From: Lachnospiraceae bacterium
GTDB taxonomy: Bacteria; Bacillota; Clostridia; Lachnospirales; Lachnospiraceae
DNA length: 64,000 nucleotides
Assembly (NCBI GenBank): GCA_009911195.1
Contig: QXWV01000044.1
Coordinates: 1 to 64,000, forward strand
Direction: 5' to 3'
The notes below the pieces were generated by a model. It ran no database searches. It saw only the letters and a list, made by a program, of their open reading frames with translations, and was not told where the DNA came from. Of this stretch, positions 32,484-42,420 are shown in pieces (positions within the stretch are counted from its first letter, which is position 1; each line of letters begins with the position of its first letter). The translations under genes were made by a program, and so were the position numbers.

Positions 32484-33073
32484 CTAAGCCAGGCTTCCCT
32501 TTGTGCTAAGGACATCCTCTATCCGCCCATCCTTGGACACCGCCTCGTCCAAGGCTTTGGAAAAAGCTTTAAACATGGCTTCCGCCATATGGTGTCCGTT
32601 TAGCCCGGACAACATTTTTATATGCAGGTTCATTCCTGCGGAATAGGAGACTGCATAAAAGAATTCCCGGATTAACTCCGTATCCAATTCCCCTATCCGT
32701 TCGGATGGAAATTCGCATTCGTAGCTAAAGTAGGGCCTCCCGCACAAATCCACAGCACAAAGGCCAAAGCGTCATCCATAGGAAGGATGAAAGAACCGTA
32801 GCGCCGGATTCCTGACTTATCGCCCAGGGCTTCTTTGATGGCCTGTCCAAGGACTATGCCGGTATCCTCTACCGTGTGATGCCCATCCACCTCTAAATCC
32901 CCTGATACCTTTACTTTAATATCAAAAAATCCATGGCGGGCAAAGCCATCCAACATATGGTCAAAAAAACCGATTCCTGTATGTATATCCGCGTTCCCCG
33001 TTCCGTCCAGGTTCAGGCTGACAAAAATATCCGTCTCCTTCGTTCTCCGTTCTATGACTGATTTTCTTTCCAT
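32484..33073 (-). pseudogene. hisB: imidazoleglycerol-phosphate dehydratase HisB, frameshifted
   Basis: Two overlapping frames together give a complete HisB of about 195 residues. The first (33073 down to about 32756) carries [14 protein letters not shown]-type metal ligands and [16 protein letters not shown], then runs into an unrelated tail and stops. The second (from about 32753 to 32484) continues with [34 protein letters not shown] and the C-terminus. One base appears to be missing between GCCTTTGTG and GTGGATTTG, in about 32752-32763. If real, HisB is inactive and histidine synthesis is blocked at dehydration of imidazoleglycerol phosphate. A sequencing error is the main alternative, since everything else in the operon is intact. 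Confidence 0.9.
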
Positions 33074-33140
33074 ACCAATCCTCCATTACCGCCGTTTGAC
33101 CGCCCCGTTCTTTTGACTGACCAGGCCGGACGATGCAAAA

Positions 33141-34433
33141 TCATTCTTCAAATCTTACTTTAATAGAATTTGCATGAGCCGTCAACCCCTCGCTTTTGGC
33201 AAATAGTTCAATATCCTCATGCACTGCCCTTAAAGCATCTTTTGAATAAGCGATAATGCTTGTTTTTTTCATGAAATCATCTACATTTAGAGGGGAAAAG
33301 AATTTGGCTGTTCCGTTGGTTGGCAATATATGGTTAGGCCCTGCAAAATAATCCCCTAATGGCTCCGAAGAATATTCCCCTAAAAACAACGCTCCGGCGT
33401 TCTTTATTTTTGGCATAATTTCATAAGGGTTTTGTGTCAGTATTTCTACATGTTCGGATGCAATTTCATTGGCGGCCTCTATGGCCTCTTCCATCGTATC
33501 CGCAACCAGGAGATACCCGTAATTATCTAAGGATTTTTGGATAATTTCCTTTCTGGAAAGCCTTTCGGTAAACCGGGCTGCTTCTTTATCCACTTCTTTT
33601 GCCAGCTCTGCGCTGGTTGTAATCAAAATGGCGCTAGCCAGTTCATCATGTTCCGCCTGGGAAAGCAAATCCGCCGCCACATAACGGGGATTGGCCGTCT
33701 CGTCCGCGATGACCAATATTTCACTGGGGCCTGCAATGGAATCAATGCTTACATATCCAAAGCAGGCTTTTTTTGCCAAAGCCACGAAGATATTCCCCGG
33801 GCCGGTAATCTTATCCACATTCGGTATGCTCTCCGTTCCAAAAGCCATAGCTGCGATGGCTTGGGCGCCGCCCACCTTATAAATTTCATCCACTCCTGCA
33901 ATATCCGCTGCCACAAGCGTTCCCGCATATACCTTCCCATCCCCATCGGGCGGGGTGGCCATAATAATCCTTTCCACTCCTGCCACCTTGGCAGGAATTA
34001 CATTCATCAATACGCTGGAAGGGTAGGCAGCCTTCCCTCCCGGCACATATACTCCTGATGTTCCGATAGGCGTAATCTTCTGCCCCAATAAAGAACCATC
34101 GCTTTTCGTATCTATCCAGGAATTGTGCATCTGTTTCCCATGAAAAACCCGTATATTTTCCGCCGACTTTTTCATCACCTCTATCAGCCCTGCATCCACC
34201 TTCCCATACGCTTCCCGGATTTCCTCCTCTGTAACCTTTATATTAGAAGCATCAATCCTGCACTTATCGAATTTTTCCGTATAAGAAAATAATGCCTCAT
34301 CCCCCTTATCCCTCACGCTAGCGACAATCTCCGCCACCACTGCTTCATATTGCCCATAATTATTAGGGCTTCTCTTCAAAAGGTTACCCAGCAAATCCTT
34401 CTTCGCGTCCTTCGTCAGCCTTACAATCCTCAT
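33141..34433 (-). CDS. hisD: histidinol dehydrogenase
   Basis: 430 residues, full length. Landmarks are GTSGVYVPGGKAAYPSSVLMNV-type nucleotide site residues, AGPSEILVIAD, LSQAEHDELASAILIT with the zinc/catalytic His-Asp region, ASEHVEI and FAGPNHILPT. The enzyme oxidises histidinol to histidine in two NAD-dependent steps. Its ATG overlaps the hisG stop by 4 bases. The gene lies between hisG and the frameshifted hisB. Confidence 0.96.
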   Translation of the reverse strand: MRIVRLTKDAKKDLLGNLLKRSPNNYGQYEAVVAEIVASVRDKGDEALFSYTEKFDKCRIDASNIKVTEEEIREAYGKVDAGLIEVMKKSAENIRVFHGKQMHNSWIDTKSDGSLLGQKITPIGTSGVYVPGGKAAYPSSVLMNVIPAKVAGVERIIMATPPDGDGKVYAGTLVAADIAGVDEIYKVGGAQAIAAMAFGTESIPNVDKITGPGNIFVALAKKACFGYVSIDSIAGPSEILVIADETANPRYVAADLLSQAEHDELASAILITTSAELAKEVDKEAARFTERLSRKEIIQKSLDNYGYLLVADTMEEAIEAANEIASEHVEILTQNPYEIMPKIKNAGALFLGEYSSEPLGDYFAGPNHILPTNGTAKFFSPLNVDDFMKKTSIIAYSKDALRAVHEDIELFAKSEGLTAHANSIKVRFEE

Positions 34434-35113
34434 TTATCCTTATACTCCTTCCGCACTTTTTCCAATTCCCAGTTCTGCCTTATCTCATTAATCAACCTTT
34501 TAATCCTATCCGTCTGCATCTGCATACTCACCTGATTCACTATCATGCGGGCGGACAAAGGGCAGATTTCCTCTAAAATGGTAAGGCCGTTTTCCTTTAA
34601 TGTTGAGCCAGTTTCCACGATATCCACAATCACATCCGAAAGCCCTACCATGGGTCCAAGCTCTACCGAGCCGTTTAAGCGAATGATGTCCACCGTCTGA
34701 TGCTTCTTATTATAAAAATAGTCCTTGGCAATATTAGGATATTTGCTGGCTACCCGAATCCGCTCATGATGCTGCAGCAATTCCCTGGAGCTTTCCGGCC
34801 CGCATACGCACATGCGGCATTTGCCGAAGCCTAAATCCAGAACCTCGTATACCCTGCGGTTTTCTTCCAGCACAGTATCCTTGCCCACAACCCCAATATC
34901 AGCCGCCCCATATTCCACATAGGTAGGGACATCGGGGCCTTTTGCCAGGAAAAAGCGGAGTTTCCTTTCTTCATTGACGAAAACCAGCTTCCGGGAATCT
35001 TTATCCTTCATTTCCTCACAGGTAATTCCTATTTCTTCCAATAATTCCAATGTCTTTTTTGCCAAACGCCCTTTCCCTAACGCAAATGTAAGATAACGTG
35101 TCTCTTCCATCAC
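34430..35113 (-). CDS. hisG: ATP phosphoribosyltransferase, short form
   Basis: 227 residues, the short-form length lacking the C-terminal regulatory domain. This form works only as a complex with HisZ, which is encoded immediately upstream. Visible motifs are LALGKGRL-like FALGKGRLAKKT, DIGVVGKDTV and the PRPP-binding DIVETGSTLKENGL. It carries out the first, feedback-regulated step of histidine synthesis. Four-base overlaps with hisZ and hisD suggest tight coupling. Confidence 0.95.
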   Translation of the reverse strand: MMEETRYLTFALGKGRLAKKTLELLEEIGITCEEMKDKDSRKLVFVNEERKLRFFLAKGPDVPTYVEYGAADIGVVGKDTVLEENRRVYEVLDLGFGKCRMCVCGPESSRELLQHHERIRVASKYPNIAKDYFYNKKHQTVDIIRLNGSVELGPMVGLSDVIVDIVETGSTLKENGLTILEEICPLSARMIVNQVSMQMQTDRIKRLINEIRQNWELEKVRKEYKDK

Positions 35114-36249
35114 TTTTTATCCATCCTTCCTTCCGATTTCCCACAAGGTATCATTATGGCCTTCTTCCCCTCCTGCCTGAGCTTTTGCGCTTTGGCCAGG
35201 ACTTCCTGGTAAGTATTCGGGGAATATTCCATAATTTCAGCTTTTGGAGGAAGTGCCACTTCGATTCCCTGCCTCTCCAAGGCAGCCATCAGGTCATCCA
35301 CCACTACCATAAAACCAATGGCAGGGGCTTCTTTTCCGAAACGCCCAAGCAGCGTATCGTACCTCCCCCCCTTTACAATTGCATCCCCCACGCCATAAGT
35401 ATAAGCCTTAAAGATAACCCCTGTATAATAATGATATTTGCTTAACATTCCTAAGTCAAAAGAGGCATATTTCTCTACGCCATAATAGCAAAGCACCTGA
35501 TAAAGCGCTTCCAGCCGCTTTATTGCATTAAGGGAACGTTCATTGTGCACCAGCAGTTTTGCCTGCCCCAATGCCTCATAGGTGCCGAACAAATCTGTCA
35601 CCTGCAACAAAGCTTCCCGGTATTCCCCAGAAACCTGTTTCTCCCGGAGCAAATCCTCGACTCCAAAATAATTTTTCCCTGAGATAAATTCCCGCAGTTC
35701 CAGTTCGGTCTCCTCGTCCAGGCCGGCTTCCATACAAAGGCCTTTAAAATATTCCACATTCCCGATGCTTAGCTGGAAATCCTTTAACCCGGTGGAAAGC
35801 AAGGCTTCAATGACCATGGCGGCCATCTCCCCATCCGCTTCCACAGAGGATTCCCCAATCAGCTCCGCACCCATCTGCGTCGCCTCTTTTAATTTCCCTT
35901 GCAGATTGGAGTTGTTTGTAAAGGTATTCCCGCTGTAACAGAAACGGATGGGAATATCTTTGTCCATAAAATATTTTGCTGCACACCTGGCCATAGACGG
36001 TGTAAAGTCCGGGCGCAATACCAAGGTATTCCCCTCTTTGTCAAAGAATTTATATAATTCCCGGGAAGGCGTAGTGCCCACCTCTCTGGAAAAAACATCA
36101 AAAAATTCAAAGGTAGGGGTCTGGATATCTTCGTAGCCGTAGCTTCTTACTTTTTTCATAATAAGGCTTTCGATTTGCAGCTTCCCCGCGTATTCTTCCC
36201 CATAAATATCCCTTACGCCTTCCGGCGTGTGTACCAATTTTTTTCCCAT
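35110..36249 (-). CDS. hisZ: ATP phosphoribosyltransferase regulatory subunit HisZ
   Basis: 379 residues from the ATG at 36249, chosen for AAAGGAG about 9 bases upstream; the frame opens at 36279. It has a histidyl-tRNA synthetase-like catalytic fold (TPEGVRDIYGEEYAGK, LRPDFTPSMARCAAK, RFCYSGNTF, GGRYDTLLGRFG). It lacks a clear anticodon-binding domain and pairs with short-form HisG, as expected for HisZ rather than HisS. First his gene of the cluster, about 30 bases after recU. Confidence 0.92.
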   Translation of the reverse strand: MGKKLVHTPEGVRDIYGEEYAGKLQIESLIMKKVRSYGYEDIQTPTFEFFDVFSREVGTTPSRELYKFFDKEGNTLVLRPDFTPSMARCAAKYFMDKDIPIRFCYSGNTFTNNSNLQGKLKEATQMGAELIGESSVEADGEMAAMVIEALLSTGLKDFQLSIGNVEYFKGLCMEAGLDEETELELREFISGKNYFGVEDLLREKQVSGEYREALLQVTDLFGTYEALGQAKLLVHNERSLNAIKRLEALYQVLCYYGVEKYASFDLGMLSKYHYYTGVIFKAYTYGVGDAIVKGGRYDTLLGRFGKEAPAIGFMVVVDDLMAALERQGIEVALPPKAEIMEYSPNTYQEVLAKAQKLRQEGKKAIMIPCGKSEGRMDKK

Positions 36250-36279
36250 ATTGATGAAACTCCTTTCTGATTCTGCCAT

Positions 36280-36813
36280 CTAATCCCTGTCATCCAAATC
36301 CTGTTGTATCATATCCAGATAGGGAACAAACACGCTGTTTTTTTTCTGCATAATGTAGGCAGGGTTCAATTCTTCAAATCGAAAGCTTTTCCGCCCGCCC
36401 TGTTTTGCCCTATCCCAGAAAAAACGCAGCATTTCATAAGGAAGGTAATACATCACTTCTTTATGTGTATAATATATAATGAAGAAAGCGATTCCGCCCT
36501 GTTTTTCAAACTGGCGCATGAATTCTACCTGATGTTCGTGGATATTTTGAAGGGCAAAGGTGTCCTTCGTACATTCCTTGGCATCAAAGCAGACCGGAAT
36601 CCCCTGCACCGCACCGATATAGTCAACGGTACTCTTCTGGTCAAAATAGGCCAAAGTAATATGACCGTTTTCCTTGTCGATAGTAATCGGTGTAATGGGT
36701 GTGGGAATCTTTTGGATTAGGGCCAGGCCGTTCTCCAAATATTTTTCATTCGTCCTGTTTATTAAATCTTCTAAAGTGGAGCCCCGAAGCCCCCTGGAAT
36801 TCCATGTCGCCAT
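36280..36813 (-). CDS. recU: Holliday junction resolvase RecU
   Basis: 177 residues. RecU cuts four-way DNA junctions in Firmicute recombination and chromosome segregation. The N-terminal NSRGLRGSTLEDLINRTNE matches the family, and the nuclease metal site is seen as the Asp in STVDYIGAVQG and the E-x-K-type FDAKECTKDTF. The C-terminal FRFEELNPAYI with a hydrophobic end is also typical. In Bacilli recU sits with ponA; here it precedes hisZ. Confidence 0.88.
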   Translation of the reverse strand: MATWNSRGLRGSTLEDLINRTNEKYLENGLALIQKIPTPITPITIDKENGHITLAYFDQKSTVDYIGAVQGIPVCFDAKECTKDTFALQNIHEHQVEFMRQFEKQGGIAFFIIYYTHKEVMYYLPYEMLRFFWDRAKQGGRKSFRFEELNPAYIMQKKNSVFVPYLDMIQQDLDDRD

Positions 36814-36822
36814 TCCCTGTCC

Positions 36823-37887
36823 TCACATTTCTGAACTCTCATCTATCATCTGAAATATCTTCGGGTTAGAAGCCGTCAATACCAGCCCAGACAAATCCGC
36901 CCATTCCCCTTCCATCTGTGGGAATTCCAGGCGGGAAGCATGTAGCAGTTGGGTAGTTACTCCATATTTCTTTTTATAGCGGTCATTGAATTCCAAATAC
37001 CCATATTTATAGTCTCCCAGAACCGGATGGCCTATGCTGGCCAAATGGATTCGGATTTGGTGGGTTTTCCCTGTAACCAACTCCACCTCCAGCATAGTCA
37101 TATTGCGGTAATTTTTTAACGGTTTATATATGGTCTTAATATAAGAAGCATCCTCATCCTCCGCATCTTTGCAAAGCTCTACCCGGTTAGCCTGTCTGTC
37201 TTTTTTCAGGTAACCTTCGATTTGCGCCCCTTTTGTTATATTGCCTTTCACGTACATACAATAGTATTTGCGTAAAGTCCGCTCTTTGAGCAAAGCGCTG
37301 ATTTTCTGGCTTCCGGCTAAAGTTTTCCCGCAAAGGACAAGGCCGCTTGTATTCCTGTCCAACCGGTTGCAGACAGAAGGCTTGAAGGTATGCAGCGTTA
37401 TCTTATTGACTTCCCCTTTTTCCATGAGATAGCCGATAAGCCATTCGTTTAATGATAAATCCTCCTGGGAAGCCTTCTGGGTCAGCATTCCTGACGGTTT
37501 ATCCACCACAAGGATATGTTCGTTTTCAAAAATAATCTCAAGCATACCGAAGGCTTCATAAGCCTTTTGATACTGTTCGGAGCGCATTTCCAGCCTTTGC
37601 TCTTCCTGTGGGCTTTTTTGCAGCAAACTAGTTCCTTCCCCGTCATAAACCCCCCCTTTAGGCACAATCCCGCCGAATTTCAATATGGTTTCATCGGAAA
37701 GGAATAAAATGATTTCATCTTTTTTCTGAAGCATTTCGTTTCCGGCGGCCTTTTTCCCATTTAAAGTGATATTCTTTTTCCGAAGCATTTTATATAGGAA
37801 ACCGGAGGTGGATTTGGCCAGATATTTGCGTAAATATTTATCCAACCGTTGCCCGGCATCTTTTTCATTTATCCATATCTTTATCAT
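36823..37887 (-). CDS. RluD-family 23S rRNA pseudouridine synthase
   Basis: 354 residues. An N-terminal S4 RNA-binding domain (about 12-70, DAGQRLDKYLRKYLAK) precedes the catalytic domain. The catalytic Asp lies in NRLDRNTSGLVL, with ILVVDKPSGML before it and GKTHQIRIHLASIGHPVLGD after it. The family isomerises uridine to pseudouridine in large-subunit rRNA (RluC or RluD type); target position is not deducible. A linker of about 60 residues separates the two domains, longer than usual. Confidence 0.9.
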   Translation of the reverse strand: MIKIWINEKDAGQRLDKYLRKYLAKSTSGFLYKMLRKKNITLNGKKAAGNEMLQKKDEIILFLSDETILKFGGIVPKGGVYDGEGTSLLQKSPQEEQRLEMRSEQYQKAYEAFGMLEIIFENEHILVVDKPSGMLTQKASQEDLSLNEWLIGYLMEKGEVNKITLHTFKPSVCNRLDRNTSGLVLCGKTLAGSQKISALLKERTLRKYYCMYVKGNITKGAQIEGYLKKDRQANRVELCKDAEDEDASYIKTIYKPLKNYRNMTMLEVELVTGKTHQIRIHLASIGHPVLGDYKYGYLEFNDRYKKKYGVTTQLLHASRLEFPQMEGEWADLSGLVLTASNPKIFQMIDESSEM

Positions 37888-37960
37888 TGTATATTAACCG
37901 TTCCTTTCTGCATGTAAACTGCATGCATATGCTATTTTATGCAAATTGCCAAGCACCTTT

Positions 37961-38557
37961 TTATAAAGCAATGGACAAAAGATTTTCAAGAATCTCCTGT
38001 TCTTCATTTGTCAGATGGCCTTCCTTTCGGGGCGGTTCTGTTTCTGCCTGCCTTTTCAAATTGTTAATCCCTTCACAATATTTCTCAAGGTCAACGAAAA
38101 TTTTTACAGCCACACTTTTGCAGCCCCCTTTCTTTAGATAGGTATTCAAATGCTTTTCGCAGCCTTGGCTGTCCATTTTGGGGTTTTCCGCATAACCGCA
38201 AACCACATGGTTATTAATTACCATATGGCTGATTGGATAATTTTTCTCATAAGAAGTAAAAAACATGTCATAAAGCTGTATCATACCGTCGGAAGCGGTT
38301 CTTATTTGTGCCATCACTTCTTCGGAACAGCCTTGAGTCCGCAGAAACATAATCATATTGACCGCACTTCTGCCTGCCGGGAGACAGCCTAGAATGGCAA
38401 CCACTGTGAGAAGGTTTTCCTTGGAGCCAGTGCTCTTTATCCCAATAGCAAAAATGGAGAGAGATAAAGCAAATAAAATAAGTGTTCTGGCGGTGCTCCA
38501 TATCTTCTGTTTTTTCAGATATCCATATTGCCCTTTGGCAACTTTCCTATTCCACAT
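37961..38557 (-). CDS. two-pass membrane protein of unknown function
   Basis: 198 residues. Two hydrophobic segments lie at about 23-40 (ARTLILFALSLSIFAIGI) and 48-72, followed by a soluble C-terminal domain with GCSEEVMAQIRTASDG, VVCGYAENPKMDSQGCEKHL and a mixed-charge tail. Four cysteines occur in the soluble part. I recognise no domain. It is 73 bases beyond the pseudouridine synthase promoter side and shares the minus strand with the neighbours. Confidence 0.6.
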   Translation of the reverse strand: MWNRKVAKGQYGYLKKQKIWSTARTLILFALSLSIFAIGIKSTGSKENLLTVVAILGCLPAGRSAVNMIMFLRTQGCSEEVMAQIRTASDGMIQLYDMFFTSYEKNYPISHMVINNHVVCGYAENPKMDSQGCEKHLNTYLKKGGCKSVAVKIFVDLEKYCEGINNLKRQAETEPPRKEGHLTNEEQEILENLLSIAL

Positions 38558-38637
38558 CTGTTTTTCCTGCCTTTTTCATTATTCCTGCAAATGGCGGGCC
38601 AAGCGCCATGTTAAAAACAGCAAAGGTAGATTGGCAA

Positions 38638-39486
38638 TCAATCATGTATTGCTGCTTTTTTCCCTATAAGCCCTACGGTCCACAGAATCCATCCATGAGG
38701 TACTATTTTTGATAAAATGCAAAACGCTTTCATAGGAAAACTGCATATGGAAAGCGCTTTTTTATGATGGGAATCCAACAGGGCTTCCCTCACCACCCTT
38801 TCCGGGGAAACCATGGTCAGCTTTTTTATGGCCAGTGTGGAATCATATTTCTCTGCCCGGTCAAAAAATTCCGTATTTGCCGGCCCTGGACAAACTACAG
38901 TTACCCAGATGGATTTTTCTTTCAATTCTTCCCGCAAAGCCCTGGAAAAACTTAATACATAAGATTTCGTGGCCGCATAGATGGCAAAATTTTTCTGGGG
39001 AACGAAGGCGGCGCTGGAGGCTAGCTGAAGGATGCGCCCATTTTTGCATAAAAAGGGAATACATTCATAGGTCAACCGGGTAAGGGCTTTGCAGTTTACT
39101 TCCAACATTTCCAGTTGTTCTTCAACGCTGATTGCATCAAATCTGCCCATTAGACCGAAACCGGCAGAATTTATCAGAATCTTAATGGAGGCATTTTCTT
39201 TTTCCAGCATTTCCCTAAAAGCCAAAATGTCTTCCTCCCTTGTCACATCCATAGCAACTATTTTGGTGGGGGTGGACAGGGCTTTCGACAACTCCTCCAA
39301 CCGCCCTTTCCGCCTGGCAATGAGCCACATTTCGGTATCTCCATGCCCATTTTTTGTACAGGAGCGTTTTTTTGCAGAATGAAACAGTTTATCTAGCTGA
39401 AGGGCAAATTCCATCCCAAACCCGGAAGATGCCCCTGTTATAATGATAATTTTCTTTTTTCCCGTTTGCTTTGCCATAAATCCCAT
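38638..39486 (-). CDS. short-chain dehydrogenase/reductase
   Basis: 282 residues with a complete classical SDR core: cofactor motif TGASSGFGMEFA near residue 18, NSAGFG in the middle (the NNAG equivalent), the catalytic Ser in LASSAAFVPQ and Tyr-Lys in YAATKSY. After the core the sequence has an extra C-terminal hydrophobic helix (ILSKIVPHGWILWTVGLIG) which may contact the membrane, as in DltE/YqjQ-like SDRs. An insertion around residues 32-45 (FHSAKKRSCTKNGHG) is unusual. Substrate unknown. The start could be the first ATG (39486) or the fourth codon. Confidence 0.85.
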   Translation of the reverse strand: MGFMAKQTGKKKIIIITGASSGFGMEFALQLDKLFHSAKKRSCTKNGHGDTEMWLIARRKGRLEELSKALSTPTKIVAMDVTREEDILAFREMLEKENASIKILINSAGFGLMGRFDAISVEEQLEMLEVNCKALTRLTYECIPFLCKNGRILQLASSAAFVPQKNFAIYAATKSYVLSFSRALREELKEKSIWVTVVCPGPANTEFFDRAEKYDSTLAIKKLTMVSPERVVREALLDSHHKKALSICSFPMKAFCILSKIVPHGWILWTVGLIGKKAAIHD

Positions 39487-39510
39487 ATCCTTTCCAGATA
39501 ACGGTTTTCC

Positions 39511-41517
39511 TTATTTCTTTTTATGCACATTCCGTATTACTTTCTTTTTCTTTCTTGGCTGTTGCTTCGCCGCCATTTTTCGGGAGTTTTCTGCAGCCAC
39601 TTTCCTGCCCCTATTTTTTCCGCTGTCCTCATGGACATAGGCTTTGGCTTTCTTGCCTGCTTTCCCCTTCTGAGGTTCGGGGCGGTATGCTGTTTTATTC
39701 GCGCCCGCCTTGTGCTTTGCCGGATATTTTGGACGAATCAGGCATTTTTTATCAAAACCAATTAAATCTTCCCTTCCCGCCTTAGTCAACGCTTCGTATG
39801 CCAATTCATAATTTTTAGGGTTTCTGTACTGTATCAATGCCCGCTGCATTGCCTTTTCGTGAGGATTGCGGCAGACATAAACCTTCTTTTTGCTCACCGG
39901 GTCGATGCCGGTATAATACATGACAGTGGATATGGTGGAAGGGGTCGGATAAAAATCCTGTACCTGTTCCGGCATATAACCTAAATCCCTTAGATACTCC
40001 GCCAGTTCCACTGCTTCTTTCAGCGTAGAGCCTGGATGGGAAGACATCAGATAAGGAACTAAAAATTGTTTTTTCCCTAGCTCTTCATTTAATTTATTGT
40101 ACTTCCTCACAAAGGCATCATAAACCCTTCTGGCCGGTTTCCCCATTTCACGGAGTACTGCATCGGAAATATGCTCTGGAGCCACTTTAAGCTGTCCGCT
40201 CACATGGTATTCCACCAGTTCCCGGAAAAAGCTGTCATCCTTATCCTCCATCAGATAGTCAAACCGTATCCCTGAACGGATAAAGACTTTTTTTACGCCG
40301 GGAAGGTCTCGCAGTTTGCGCAAAAGCTGGAGGTAATCGCTATGGTCCGCCACCAGATTACGGCAGGGTTTTGGAAATAAGCATTGCCTGCCCTTGCATA
40401 CGCCCGCGGATAGCTGTTTTTCGCAGGATGGATGGCGGAAATTCGCCGTAGGGCCTCCAACATCATGGATATACCCTTTAAAATCCGGTTCTTTTACCAT
40501 TTGCTGTGCTTCTTTTATAAGGGAATCGTGGCTTCTGGCCTGTATTATCCTTCCTTGGTGGAAGGTCAGGGCACAAAAATTACAGCCGCCGAAGCATCCT
40601 CTGCTGCTGATAAGGGAAAACTTTATTTCCGTAATGGCGGGCACTCCGCCCTTCGCTTCGTAGGAAGGATGGTAAGTCCTTTGATATGGCAAATCATAAA
40701 CGGCGTCCATTTCCTCCATGGATAACGGTTTTGTGGGAGGGTTTTGCACCACATAAATTCCGTTTGGGTAAGGTTCTATCAAATATTTGCCGTTGAAAGA
40801 ATCCGTATTCTGATACTGTTGATAAAAGCTGTCCGCATAGGCTGCCGGACGCATTTTCATTTCCTCATAGGAAGGTAGCATGAGCCCGTCATAAATGCCC
40901 GAAATATCTTTTGTCTTATAAACCGTTCCTGCAATAAAAGTAATGTCTTTTACGGCAATCCCGTTATTTAATGCATCTGCAATTTCTACAATGGATATTT
41001 CGCCCATCCCATAAGAAATCAAATCCGCCTGGGAATCCAGCAATACCGAACGCTTAAAGCTGTCGGACCAGTAATCATAATGAGCCAGGCGGCGCAGGCT
41101 CGCTTCCACCCCGCCGATGATAACCGGCACATCCTTATAAGAACGGCGGATTAGGTTGCCATATACAACAGTAGCCCTGTCCGGCCTTCTCCCCATTTCC
41201 CCGCCCGGCGTATAAGCATCGTTTGGCCGCCTTTTTTTTGATACAAAATAGTGATTGACCATGGAATCCATATTCCCGGCGGATATAAGGAAAGCTAGCC
41301 GGGGTTTTCCCAGTATGGTAATGCTTTTTTCATCCTTCCAGTCCGGCTGGGAAATAATCCCTACCGTATAGCCATGGGCCTCCAGCACACGGCTTATCAC
41401 CGCATGGCCGAAGGACGGGTGGTCTACATAAGCGTCTCCAATGACATAAACAAAATCAAGCTGGTCAATACCCCGCTTCTCCATTTCTTCTCTTGTTGTC
41501 GGTAAAAATCCATTCAT
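39511..41517 (-). CDS. YgiQ family radical SAM protein
   Basis: 668 residues. The N-terminus [34 protein letters not shown] and the radical SAM motif [20 protein letters not shown] (CxxxCxxC) identify the UPF0313/YgiQ family; reaction unknown. Landmarks include [26 protein letters not shown] and the C-terminal [18 protein letters not shown]. The last about 60 residues are very basic ([30 protein letters not shown]), perhaps contacting nucleic acid. Its ATG overlaps the HAD gene stop by 4 bases. Confidence 0.92.
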   Translation of the reverse strand: MNGFLPTTREEMEKRGIDQLDFVYVIGDAYVDHPSFGHAVISRVLEAHGYTVGIISQPDWKDEKSITILGKPRLAFLISAGNMDSMVNHYFVSKKRRPNDAYTPGGEMGRRPDRATVVYGNLIRRSYKDVPVIIGGVEASLRRLAHYDYWSDSFKRSVLLDSQADLISYGMGEISIVEIADALNNGIAVKDITFIAGTVYKTKDISGIYDGLMLPSYEEMKMRPAAYADSFYQQYQNTDSFNGKYLIEPYPNGIYVVQNPPTKPLSMEEMDAVYDLPYQRTYHPSYEAKGGVPAITEIKFSLISSRGCFGGCNFCALTFHQGRIIQARSHDSLIKEAQQMVKEPDFKGYIHDVGGPTANFRHPSCEKQLSAGVCKGRQCLFPKPCRNLVADHSDYLQLLRKLRDLPGVKKVFIRSGIRFDYLMEDKDDSFFRELVEYHVSGQLKVAPEHISDAVLREMGKPARRVYDAFVRKYNKLNEELGKKQFLVPYLMSSHPGSTLKEAVELAEYLRDLGYMPEQVQDFYPTPSTISTVMYYTGIDPVSKKKVYVCRNPHEKAMQRALIQYRNPKNYELAYEALTKAGREDLIGFDKKCLIRPKYPAKHKAGANKTAYRPEPQKGKAGKKAKAYVHEDSGKNRGRKVAAENSRKMAAKQQPRKKKKVIRNVHKKK

Positions 41518-42197
41518 GAAATCTGTTTCCTTTTATATTCTTCAAACAGGCCAAAAAAATCTTTGATGTAATAATCGGCCGCCGCTTTCTTTTCCTCCTT
41601 TTGGGCGATGGAATAAGCATCCTCCACAGCGCATACTTTCATCCCAGCAGCCTTGCCCGCCATAATTCCGGGGATAATATCTTCAAATACGAGGCATCGC
41701 TCCGGCCGCACGTGCAGTTTCCTGGCTACAGCCAGGTAAATATCCGGGGCCGGTTTCCCTTTTGCCACATCGCATCCGGTCATAATGCAGGAAAAATAGC
41801 CTTTCAGCCCATGCACCCCTACCACATTCTCCACCAGCTCCCTGGAATTGCTGGTGGCGATTCCAAGGGCGATTCCCCGCTCTTTGCAGCAGTCAAGAAA
41901 ATCTCCCACCCCTTGTTTTAAAGGCACTTCATGGCTGTATTTATCCCATGCCATGACATTCCAATCCTCTTTAATCTGAGGGATAGAATCGGGAAGTTTA
42001 AACCGGTCTTTAAAATATTGCGCCGTTTCGCTAAAACTCATCCCTTCAATATCCGACTGAAGCCCTTTTGGAAGTTCAATTCCGAACTTTCCCAGATACT
42101 CCACATCTATCTGCGACCACATCCACATGGAATCCACTAAAGAGCCATCCAAATCAAAAATTACCGCATCTATGTTTTCTAACATTTCCGTCCCCAT
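41514..42197 (-). CDS. HAD superfamily phosphatase, beta-phosphoglucomutase-like
   Basis: 227 residues. Motif I is [12 protein letters not shown] (nucleophile Asp and acid/base Asp), motif II ATSNSRE, motif III the Lys in [11 protein letters not shown], and motif [18 protein letters not shown]. The helical cap between motifs I and II and the GKPAPD-type motif place it in the phosphatase/phosphoglucomutase subgroup. Substrate unknown. It is translationally coupled to the YgiQ gene. Start may be the ATG at 42197 or four codons later; neither has a strong binding site. Confidence 0.88.
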   Translation of the reverse strand: MGTEMLENIDAVIFDLDGSLVDSMWMWSQIDVEYLGKFGIELPKGLQSDIEGMSFSETAQYFKDRFKLPDSIPQIKEDWNVMAWDKYSHEVPLKQGVGDFLDCCKERGIALGIATSNSRELVENVVGVHGLKGYFSCIMTGCDVAKGKPAPDIYLAVARKLHVRPERCLVFEDIIPGIMAGKAAGMKVCAVEDAYSIAQKEEKKAAADYYIKDFFGLFEEYKRKQIS

Positions 42198-42322
42198 TTC
42201 TGTGCTGGATTTTTCATAAAAGCAACTTCTTTTCCCGCTTTTAGCAAAAATAAAGCAACAAGTGAAAATCTATCCTGTATATCTTACCACAACTAAAAAC
42301 AAAATAATAGATGTAAAGTTTT

Positions 42323-42351
42323 TTGGCTCTTTATACGAAATATATTATAAG
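42323..42351 (+). promoter_or_regulatory. promoter of the small orphan gene
   Basis: TTGGCT (42323-42328) and TATAAG (42346-42351) with 17-bp spacing, followed by AAGGAGGG near 42380. The intergenic stretch 42198-42420 holds nothing else I can identify. Confidence 0.6.
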
Positions 42352-42420
42352 AATAAAGCAACTGTTTAAATACATTTCCAAGGAGGGATTACCGCAGCAA
42401 AAGGATTTTCAGGTATTTTT

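Noticed and set aside
33537-34058. 173-codon plus-strand frame opposite hisD
   Set aside because: It is antisense to a highly conserved gene and has no start signal.
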